64,000 bases of DNA. Origin: Caenorhabditis elegans (Eukaryota > Nematoda > Chromadorea > Rhabditida > Rhabditidae). The notes under the pieces are model-generated. The model was not told the origin of the DNA. It searched no databases and saw nothing but the letters and a program-made list of their open reading frames with translations. Below are positions 33,001-45,000 of the stretch, piece by piece. The number at the start of each line of letters is the position of its first letter. Within the stretch, counting starts at the first letter, position 1. The DNA lies in contig NC_003279.8 of assembly GCF_000002985.6 (NCBI RefSeq), positions 3,348,001 through 3,412,000 of the forward strand, read 5' to 3'. The translations under genes and the position numbers were made by a program.

Positions 33001-36000
33001 AGTACTCGGTCTCGAAACGAAAATTTGTGTATTTTTGTTATACAGGCGTGCGCCTTCAAAAAGTACTGTAACGTTAAACTGTTGTTACTTCGGAATTTTT
33101 AAATCGTTTTTTTTTCATATTTTTTTCATAGTAAACTTTGAGTGTTTCATATAAATAAATATATTTTAATAAAAAAAGAACTGTGAAAAATCAATGAAAA
33201 CTCCACAGTTTGAAATTAAAGTACTTTTTGAAAGCGCACAGCTTTTTGAATTTAACAAAAAAAATTGTTATGGAAAAAATTGGGTACAATTCGAAAGTTT
33301 CGCACTTTGATCTTCGAAAAATGCGGGAAAAAAGACGCAGACTTTTCATCTGATTTCGTATGGTTAAGAGTGTGCTGACGTCACATTTTTCTGGGAGAAA
33401 AAATACCGCATTTTTTTGTAGATCAAACCGCAATGAGACAACCTGACACCACGTGGGAGTGTAGTTGCATTTTTCGACAAAAATTTTCAAAAAATCTTGT
33501 AAAAATGTGATTCTCAAATATTTGCTCTAAAAACGCTACCTGTTGCAAAGGCTTGCTCTTCGAAGTTTCAGACGTCTTCTGTCGAACCGTAGGCTTCACA
33601 GAAATAGTAGAAGAAGAAGAAGCCGGCTTTCTGGAAATGTATACATTTTTATCGTTTGTGTCCTCAAGTGTTGGTAATAATAGTAAAAAGTTGAAAAAGT
33701 GACAGAGTGAAGAAAGAGAGAAAGAGAAAGAGCCCCCGAGTGTCCGTGTGTTGCTCCGTAATGGTGTAATGTATCACAAGTGACCGAAAAGTTCACATGG
33801 ATCAGAGAGACGCAGACATTCCCCCTTCTCTCTGTCTTTTCCGGAACGAACGACCTACTTCGAATCGGACGCAGATGCGATCTTTGCTGCCGGTGCAGTA
33901 GTTGAAGCTGATGACGTGGCAAGTGGAGTTGGCTTCTTCTTTACGGCTACAAATGTTGGTGGTGGATCAAATGGCTTGTTATTCTCGTCGTTGTTATTTT
34001 TGTCGTCGGGCTGGAAAATTTTTTGAATTAGAAAAAAAAACAAATAAAAATAGATTCAATGACCAGAAATTTCGAAATTATTTTTGAAAAATTATTTTCT
34101 TTAAAAAAAAATCTGTCTGAAAAGATTTATGACCTAAAACTGGTTTTCCTAGTTCAATACCTTCATTTAACGAAGAAAATAAAATTTCTAACCGAAACAA
34201 AACTTGGTGGCCTAGAACAGAGGTTTCTAGGCCACCGAATTCATTAAAAAGTTTTCGAACAAAAAATTGTATAGCCTAGAACGGGTTCTTCTAGGCCACC
34301 AATTTCATATGTCAAGAAACAATTTTTTCTTACAAAAAAAATTTATGGCCTAGAATTTTTTCTAGGCCACTGACTTTATTTGAGCAAAAAAAAATTTGCC
34401 GGCCTAAAAAACTTGGTGGCCTAGAACTGATTATTCTATGGAAGACGAGAAGCTCGACCCACTGTAAATTAAAAAAAAAGTTTGCTCTATTACTATCTTC
34501 TTGAATTTGAGAAAATGTAGGTTTAATGATCAGAGGTTTTGAAAATAAAACTGTAAAATTTCTCGAAATTTGAGGGTTCGTTTTCAAAATAAAAAGATCT
34601 GACCAGAAAAAGTTTGTTTTAAAAAAAAGCAAACTTTAGTTTAGTTCTAAAGTTCCAAAAGACTTCTCCTTAGCACTTTTCAAAACTTCTAAAGTTTTCT
34701 TTTCGTGCACTTTTTCCCTCCCCATGACACCTATGGCCACAGCTTGTGTCCACGAGTTCACCTCCTTTCTTTCTCTAACCGTCTCCACTTACATCACACT
34801 CTTTCTTCAAGTCTTCAAATATCTGATCCAGGTAATCAATGGCTTCTTTGAACTTGCTTCTGTGTTGATGGTGACGGTGTCGTGCCTGATCTATCACATG
34901 GTCAATGTTCTTCGACGCTGCGTCAAGGGTGCCACCGCTGAAATTTCATAGGCTCGATGCACCATGATTGCGGTATTTAAATTTTTTTAAAAGGAAATCT
35001 AATTAGGAAAATTCATTGTCGACCTTACAAATTGTTACAGTACTCCATTTAGTTTAAAGGCGCAACTAACCTTTGCTGACTATCAACACTTCCTGTGCTC
35101 ATCCTGCCGCTGCTTTCAGTGCTTCGGACCGGAATATGAGCCGCGTAACGAACGGAGCCATGGCCATTCCCTGCTGCGGCGGCCGCCGCAAACTGTTGGG
35201 AGATGGCTGACATTCCTGGAAAATTAACGGTTATTTCAATTTTGACTCACTCGTCGTTGTCAAAACTGATCAATTTGCAAAAACAGAAACATTTTCTGCG
35301 AAATAAAAATTTAAAAAAAAAACAGATGGCCTAGAATTTTCCTCGACCATTGCCGGATTGCCTGAATTTTCAACAATTTCAAAAGAAAATTTGACATAAA
35401 TTTTTCACTATCAACTTTTCAAAATAAGTACCCACAATGGCTTAAAATTAATTTCTAGACCATCTAATTTTTTATTCGGTTCTTTTTTGATTCTTTTTTT
35501 GAATTTTATAGAGTCACCAGTTTTTTGATTCAATAGGGCAAAATCACACAAAAATTACTTTTTAAAAAAATTGGCGGCCTAGAATGTTTCAAGCCAAGTT
35601 CTAGGCCATAGAAAAACACACCAGCTCATTAAAAATCGGCCAAAGCTACACACATAGACCACCGAGACAATTCTAGGCCACCAAGAAAATTCTAGGCCAC
35701 ATAAGTTAAAAATTCTCGGTCACCGAGGCAATTCTAGGCCACCAAGAGGATACTTGACTACAAAAAACTGGGCCTAAATCCCTGAAAAAAAAAAACAAAA
35801 AAAACTAGGCCACAAAACTGAGAGGCTACCGAAAAGTTGAAAATTCTAGGCCATATAATGTTTATCTAAGATTTTGATGAAATTTTTAAAATATGTGAAT
35901 ACTATTTCGTTTATTTTTTAATTTTTTCAAATGTTCAAACAAAAAAACCACCCACCTTCTTCCTGAGATCCCGATGCAGATCCACGTCGGGGCGACGCGT

Positions 36001-39000
36001 CGCGGGTCTGAAAAAACCACGAAAAATTAGAAAATGAATTGATGAAGGTTTCGATTCAAAACAGGAGACAAGTTCCTCCCGGTTGACGATGCTCAATAAG
36101 TTGCTCTGCGTCTCTTTCTCTCCCCCAATTCATCTACTGTTTGTTCGCCGCCTTCCAATGCAGATAAAGAAGCAGAAAATACTTTAGAAAAACAATAATC
36201 ACATGGAAAAACGCAAAATCGTTATATGCACCATTAATTCAGGAGCGGCACAAAGAAAAGGGGAAAATGAATGAGAGGGGGGGGGGGGGATTAGAATTTG
36301 AATCCGATGATGGGTGAATGATCATTTAAATGCCATCTGTATTTGTAAATAATAACAATTTTTCAGAAAATTTGAATTTCCTGCAAAATTTGTTTGAGAT
36401 AATTTCAAATTGACGCCAACATTTTTTCAGAAATTTCAAAATTACGCAAAAAATTTTTTCAGAAAATTTTAAATTCCGGCAAATTATTCTAGGAAAATTT
36501 TAATTTCCGCCAGACTTTTAAAAGAAGATTTAAAAATCCCGCAAATTTTTTTTAGTTTGATTTTCCCGGCAAAATGTTTTTTTGGGAAAAATAAAAAGGG
36601 AATAAATGCTATTTTTCAAGCGCCTGTAACTCTCTTATTTCAAACGCTGACAAAAAATTTTTCAATAACAAAATGTTTATCACATTACAATGAGTATTTT
36701 GTTAGTTGAAAATTTTTTGATAGCACTTCAAATTTGCAAGTTACATAGGTTTGAACTAATTGCTCCTAAAAGTACTAAATCTCTCTTGCACCACACGTGC
36801 ATATCCGCTTGCACATTTTGACACAACAATTGGCGTAAAATGCAATTGAATGAGTTCCCAAACCCCTTTTTCTAATGAGAAGTTCACGTGGATAATTTGT
36901 AAGAAAAGTGCAACGGGTAATGAGTGACGTATGTATCTTGAAACGTCTCAGGGAGACCGGTTTCCTAGCTTAGGCTTGAGTTTAGGCTTAGGCTCAGGCT
37001 TAGGCTTCGGCTTAGGCTTAGGCTTAGGCTTAAGCTCAGGCTTTGGCTTAGGCTCAGGCTTTGGCTTAGGCTAGGCTTAGTCTTGTGAAATGAATACCTG
37101 TCTAAAAACCAAAGTCTAGACAAAAATGCAGAAATAGCGATATAGGCGCATGCCTACCGTACCCTATGCCGGAATTTCCTTAAAATTCAAAAATATTTTC
37201 AAAAAAGTAGAACATGAAACATGAATATTCGATACAACACACCCTGTTGAAAAAGACAAGAAAATTTGAGGAGCCGAGAAAACCGAAGCGCGAGACTCTT
37301 GAAACGTACACTACTCGCAAGGGGGGGGGGGTGAGTTTCTTGTTTACACGGAAAGAGGATCAGCTGGCTGGCTGACTGACTGGCTTGTGCTGGCTGATGA
37401 TCGGCAAGTCAATATTACTATCGTTTCGCAGGAATATTCCATTCCATGCATCTTTTGCACTGGACATCTGGTCATTGTGTGATGGTGCCATAAATTTTTC
37501 TTACAATTAGTTGAAAAGGTATGGAATTGAGCAATTTTTTGACTACTTACTACGACACATAAAATTTGAATAAAGTTTTTTGGTCCATGAGTTTTAAAAA
37601 CATTGGTGGAAACACCGATTTTGAAGTCAAAATTAGAAAAAAAATTCCAAAAATATTTGAAAAATTTTATTACGATATTACGAAAAATATGTTGCTCAAT
37701 ATTTGAAGAACTTTTAAAGTGCACTTTTTTTTTAATTTTGATGACTTTCTAAAGTTTTAGAATGTGGAGCGTAGGCAAAACTTCTGGAAACTTTTTAAAA
37801 ATTTTTTTGAAAAAAACCTGAAATTATTTTTTTATTCAAACATTTGTTTCTAACTTATTAAAAAAATAATAAAAATTTCCAAAAAGTTTACAAGATGTTT
37901 ACTTGCCCTAAAAACTTCAAAAAAATTCAAAACTATGAAAAAATTGATTTTTTTTCTCACTAAAATTACCCAAATATCGATACCATATTTAACATCCCAT
38001 CGACAAAATTTTAGACATTTTTTTTGGGAAATCATTAAAATAGCATTCGGAAAATGATTTTTAAACAATTAGTTATTTTGCTTTTCGTGGTAAGACCCTG
38101 TTTTTCTTTAAGAAAAATAGGACGGCATACGTTATGGTGCATCGATTTTTTTTTTAACTTTTTCGGTCTCGATCGTGTTGGTGCATCGATGCACCATGCG
38201 CAACTTCACCCTACTGTTCCGTTGAGCGCACTTGCCAAACACAAAAATATCCCAAGAACCCGAAGGACGCTCTTCCGGGAATCAAAGGCCACTCCCCCTC
38301 ACTCTGTCACTCATTTTTTTTGAGTATATCTCTCTCAAAAAATAACTCACTCGAAAGGTAATACTATAGTCTCTAGCCATTCATTAGGACATATCTGGAA
38401 ATAAGAAGGGAATTTCAGATTAAAATTAGATCAAATAGCAATTGTGTGAGAGCACACACGTACTTGTCCTCCAAGCGGGAAAGAGAGAGAGCAGTGTATG
38501 AGCCGGCTCCAGGGCTCCTGCGAATTTCGGTGATTGATACATTACACACTACTAAGATGTCCTGAGAATAGAGAGAGACGGCTCACTGATACGTGATGCT
38601 CTCACCACATTCTCATTCAACAGATATCATCATCATCTTCATCAGCAGCGACAGAAGAAGAATTTTGTGTATGTGTGTGTGTTCTACCTTTCCGTCTTCG
38701 TACTATTCTCATTTCAATCTCTCACTCTCTTTTAAATATATACGCTGGAAATTTTTTTTCTCTGGACAGATAATTTTATGCGAAGTTTGAGGGTTGGGAA
38801 TTTTCTAACTAGAAAATATAATAGTAAATCCATTAAAAAAATAAAAATAGCATTTGAAGCAGACGTTTGGCAAATTTTTTTGTCGATAAATTCGGCATAT
38901 CGGCAAAGTTGCCGGTTTGCCAATTTGCCGGAAATTTTCAATTCCGGCAAATTGCCGATTTCCCGATGTTCCGATTTTCCGTTTCAATAGGATGCGTACA

Positions 39001-42000
39001 ATTTTTGCCGATTGAAATTAAAATTCAGAAACTTCCAAAAAATGTGCAAAACCACGATTTGCCGGTTTGCCGATTTGTCGGAAATTTTCGGTTCCGGAAA
39101 TTTGCCGAATTTGCCGAATTTATCGACAAAAAATTTGGCGAACGTCAATTGCCGACAACTCCTGATTTGAATCATCGAGAATTCTCATAAAAATTTTGAA
39201 AACAATTAATTTTTTTTTCGAGATTTCTGTGTATTCGCCGATGCAAATTTTTTAAATTGTTTTCAAAATGCTCCATGAATTATGAAGCATAACTAATTTG
39301 TTATTTTCCAGCAATTCAAATTTTTAGATAACCATTTTAAATGGAAATTTTTTATGAGTACTCAGAAAGACAAATTTTCAGATATTTTTCAGAAAAATTC
39401 AAATTTATTGAAAATAAAATTTTCAATTAATCTCCCTAATTTTGCTCTTGCAAATGATTTATTTTTTAGTTTGTCAATAGAGCGTGCTTGCCACTTTTCA
39501 GTTTCGCGCTATTAATAATACCAAATCTTAATTTAAAAAAAAATTTTACAAAAAAGTATGCTGTATTTATCAGACAGACATTAAAAAAAAATCAAACCGT
39601 TTCAGGAAAATTCGAAGCATATATCATACTCAACACATTAAACTTACTGTCCAACAAAACTATTCAACAAAACCCTCACCTCTGAAGTAGTAACCGTCCG
39701 ATTACGATTTGCCTGATCTTGAATCATCTTTTCGAAGAGTGTCTTGGGTGCCTCGAATGGTACAGGTTTAATCACCGGTGGAGGTTCTTTCTTTGTTGTA
39801 AATCCACGTGGCGTTGAGTTCAATGGGACTGGGGTGATGCAATGGTCAGTGGGCTCCGCACTGTATTGAGCACGCCGGCGGGGCTCGTGCACCAATACTA
39901 AAACAAATTTGGTTTTTTAAAATGAAGCTTAATTCAAATTTTCGCCAAATTGCATGCTAAAATGGGCATTTTTTAAAATATTGAATCGCCAAAAAGAACT
40001 GAGAGACAATTGGAAATTTTATGAAAAAATGTCGGAATTTTCAGATTTTTTTCAGCAAATTCCGAAAATAAATTTAAAATGTTAAAATACGTTTTCTAAA
40101 AATTTAAATTTTCTCAAACTTTTTTTTTCCAAAAACTTTAATAAAATGGAAATGGGTTACTGTAGATTTTTAAATAATTTTCAGCAAGTTTCAGAAAGAT
40201 GTGTGTTGTAAAAAATTAAGGAAAAATCAAAAAATCAATCTATATTGCTGGCCGAATTTTCTATTGTTCCAGGCCACGTAGAGGAAAAGTAGGCCAAAAT
40301 TGTCTCGAAAATCTGATCGGGAAATTTAATTTTTTAAACCTATTTTCAGATAATTTTTCCAAAAATCGATGTCGATATTATATCTAGTATAAAATATAAA
40401 CACCTTGGAAAAATATCTTTCACAAAACTTTTCGGCTTTTCGGTCGGGAAATCCCAATTTCATTTTTTTTTGAATTTCGGCCGAAATTCTAATTTCAGTT
40501 GTTCAGGAAATATTGCCTAGAAATTAAAATTCAATTTTTTAAAGGTTATATTTTAACTATATTTAATTTTCAAATTTTGGGGAGAAAGAAAAATTTTAAT
40601 TTCAATTTTCATAACTTTGGCGCGAAATCTTTGCATTAAAATCAAAAAATCAATGGCCGAACTTTCCATTTTCTAGGCCATGTTGTATGACAAATTAAAA
40701 AAAAAAAAACAAAAAAAATCGAACTAACCGGAAGATGGAAGACAAAGTTCCGAGACAGTTGATGGGCATGGTGATGCACAATTATCTGAAACATAGGAGC
40801 ACATCGAAGACGGCCGAAGCCCTCGATATCGATCGATTTTCCCACGTTTCCGTGAGATGTATTGTTCGAGAATCGATTTATCCGGAAGTACAAGAATTCC
40901 ATTATAATGATCAAGCTCATCATCAATATCCAAATCACGTGTCCATTCCACAGCCGCCTCGGTTCCACGCATTTCATCAAGAATAATCGATGCTCGAGTG
41001 TCGGATGCTCGGGATGCAACCGACACCGAACGGGACATGTTTTCAGTTGATTCGATGAATGATTGAGATAGAGATGGTGGCGCCGGCGCATCAACCACTT
41101 CTTCGACGACAGGTTTCTTTTCACTGCAAAAGTTTGAGATGAATGTACGGAAAGCGGGGCGACGGGCGTCAGGGATGATTGCGTTGGTTGCATTGATGGG
41201 TTGGGTCAGAACACTTTCAGAATACTACGGTTTCGATTTTACAGGAAAAAAGGAACTAAACTTACAGATTCTACAAAATTATTTTGAAAATGTGTTTAAA
41301 TTTTTAATGAGTCGCATCACAATTTCGGATTTTTTTTTAAACAATTGTTTTTCCTACGAGTGTTATATTTTCATTTTTTGGATCTTTAATTTTTAATTTC
41401 TAAATGTATTTTTTTCAATTTATCAAACTTGATTTTTTACCGGAAATTTTAAATTCCAATTTTAATAATTTTTTAACTAAGATATTGGCATGTTTTGCTT
41501 CGAGTTTTCCAAAAATTTCGGCGCAAATATATATTTTTTTAATTTACTAAGGGACTATTATTTCAATTTAAATTATTATTATTTAGCGGGAATTCTTAAT
41601 TTTTTTTTCTAGAAATTTTGAGTTTAAAAAAATTTCAATTTTCTGTGAAAATAAAATTTCTATTTTTTTAAACAATTTTTCGAAAATAATATTCTCTGGA
41701 ATTAAAATTTCTCGGGAAATTCAATGTTTTTTTTTAACTTTGGCCGAATTTTAATATATACATGACAGCCGCTAGCACGCGCCAAGGCGCGTGCTAACGA
41801 CTGGCGAAATTTGACATGTTTGACACATAAATCATCAATTAATCCTTCAAAAGTATCTCATGAAAAAAAGTGAAAATGTTCACTTTTTGAACACTACATA
41901 GGATTCCCGCCAAAATGTTTTCAAAAAATTAATATTTGAATTCCCGCCAAAATGTTTCACTGCGATGGGTCTCACCACGATGGGTCTCACCACGAAGGGT

Positions 42001-45000
42001 TTCACCACGAAAGGTCTCGCCACGATGGGTCTCACCACGAAGTGTCTCACCACGAAAGGTCTCGCCACGAAAGGTCTCGCCACGATGGGTCTCACCACGA
42101 AAGGTCTCGCCACGATGGGTCTCACCACGAAGTGTCTCACCACGAAAGGTCTCGCCACGATGGGTCTCACCACGAAAGGTCTCACCACGATGGGACTCAC
42201 CACGATGGGTCTCACCACGAAAGGTCTCACCACGAAAGGTCTCGCCACGATGGGTCTCACCACGAAAGGTCTCACCACGATGGGTCTCACCACGATGGGT
42301 CTCACCACGATGGGTCTCACCACGAAAGGTTTCACCACGACGGGTCTCACCACGATGGGTCTCACCACGAAAGGTCTCGCCACGATGGGTCTCACCACGA
42401 AGGGTCTCACCACGATGGGTCTCACCACGATGGGTCTCACCACGAAAGGTCTCACCACGATGAGTCTCACCACGATGGGTCTCACCACGATGGGTCTCAC
42501 CACGAAAGGTCTCGCCACGATGGGCCTCACCACGAAGGGTCTCACCACGATGGGTCTCACCACGAAGGGTCTCACCACGAAGGGTCTCACCACGAAGGGT
42601 CTCACCACGAAAGGTCTCGCCACGATGGGCCTCACCACGAAGGGTCTCACCACGATGGGTCTCACCACGAAGGGTCTCACCACGATGGGCCTCACCACGA
42701 AGGGTCTCACCACGATGGGTCTCACCACGAAAGGTCTCACCACGATGGGTCTCACCACGATGGGTCTCACCACGAAAGGTCTCACCACGAAAGGTCTCGC
42801 CACGAAGTGTCTCACCACGAAAGGTCTCGCCACGATGGGTCTCACCACGAAGTGTCTCACCACGAAAGGTCTCGCCACGATGGGTCTCACCACGAAGTGT
42901 CTCACCACGAAAGGTCTCGCCACGATGGGTCTCACCACGATGGGTCTCACCACGATGGGTCTCACCACGAAAGGTTTCACCACGACGGGTCTCACCACGA
43001 TGGGTCTCACCACGAAAGGTCTCGCCACGATGGGTCTCACCACGAAGGGTCTCACCACGATGGGTCTCACCACGATGGGTCTCACCACGAAAGGTCTCAC
43101 CACGATGAGTCTCACCACGATGGGTCTCACCACGATGGGTCTCACCACGAAAGGCCTCGCCACGATGGGCCTCACCACGAAGGGTCTCACCACGATGGGT
43201 CTCACCACGAAAGGTCTCACCACGAAGGGTCTCACCACGAAGGGTCTCACCACGAAAGGTCTCGCCACGATGGGCCTCACCACGAAGGGTCTCACCACGA
43301 AAGGTCTCGCCACGATGGGCCTCACCACGAAGGGTCTCACCACGATGGGTCTCACCACGAAGGGTCTCACCACGATGGGCCTCACCACGAAGGGTCTCAC
43401 CACGATGGGTCTCACCACGAAAGGTCTCACCACGATGGGTCTCACCACGATGGGTCTCACCACGAAAGGTCTCACCACGAAAGGTCTCGCCACGAAGTGT
43501 CTCACCACGAAAGGTCTCGCCACGATGGGTCTCACCACGAAGTGTCTCACCACGAAAGGTCTCGCCACGATGGGTCTCACCACGAAGTGTCTCACCACGA
43601 AAGGTCTCGCCACGATGGGTCTCACCACGATGGGTCTCACCACGATGGGTCTCACCACGAAAGGTTTCACCACGACGGGTCTCACCACGATGGGTCTCAC
43701 CACGATGGGTCTCACCACGATGGGTCTCACCACGAAAGGTCTCACCACGACGGGTCTCACCACGAAAGGTCTCACCACGATGGGTCTCACCACGAAGGGT
43801 CTCACCACGAAGGGTCTCACCACGATGGGTCTCACCACGATGGGTCTCACCACGAAGGGTCTCACCACGATGGGTCTCACCACGAAGGGTCTCACCACGA
43901 AGGGTCTCACCACGATGGGTCTCACCACGATGGGTCTCACCACGAAAGGTTTCACCACGACGGGTCTCACCACGATGGGTCTCACCACGAAAGGTCTCGC
44001 CACGATGGGTCTCACCACGAAGGGTCTCACCACGATGGGTCTCACCACGATGGGTCTCACCACGAAAGGTCTCACCACGAAGTGTCTCACCACGAAGTGT
44101 CTCACCACGAAAGGTCTCGCCACGATGGGTCTCACCACGAAGTGTCTCTCCACGAAAGGTCTCGCCACGATGGGTCTCACCACGAAAGGTCTCACCACGA
44201 AAGGTCTCGCCACGATGGGTCTCACCACGAAAGGTCTCACCACGATGGGTCTCACCACGATGGGTCTCACCACGATGGGTCTCACCACGAAGGGTCTCAC
44301 CACGAAGGGTCTCACCACGATGGGTCTCACCACGATGGGTCTCACCACGAAGGGTCTCACCACGAAGGGTCTCACCACGATGGGTCTCACCACGAAGGGT
44401 CTCACCACGAAGGGTCTCACCACGAAAGGTCTCACCACGATGGGTCTCACCACGAAGGGTCTCACCACGAAGGGTCTCACCACGATGGGTCTCACCACGA
44501 TGGGTCTCACCACGAAGGGTCTCACCACGATGGGTCTCACCACGAAGGGTCTCACCACGAAGGGTCTCACCACGATGGGTCTCACCACGATGGGTCTCAC
44601 CACGAAAGGTTTCACCACGACGGGTCTCACCACGATGGGTCTCACCACGAAAGGTCTCGCCACGATGGGTCTCACCACGAAGGGTCTCACCACGATGGGT
44701 ATCACCACGATGGGTCTCACCACGAAAGGTCTCACCACGAAGTGTCTCACCACGAAAGGTCTCGCCACGATGGGTCTCACCACGAAGTGTCTCACCACGA
44801 AAGGTCTCGCCACGATGGGTCTCACCACGAAAGGTCTCACCACGAAAGGTCTCGCCACGATGGGTCTCACCACGAAAGGTCTCACCACGATGGGTCTCAC
44901 CACGATGGGTCTCACCACGATGGGTCTCACCACGAAAGGTTTCACCACGACGGGTCTCACCACGATGGGTCTCACCACGATGGGTCTCACCACGATGGGT

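Noticed and set aside
34724..34951. 75-codon plus-strand ORF with hydrophobic stretches
   Set aside because: It is the antisense shadow of the well-supported helical exon 34793-34937 of the large gene.
38054..38323. 89-codon plus-strand ORF with a hydrophobic start
   Set aside because: It lies in an intron, is composed partly of the TGCATCGATGCACCAT repeat, and has no upstream acceptor or 3' signal that I can support.
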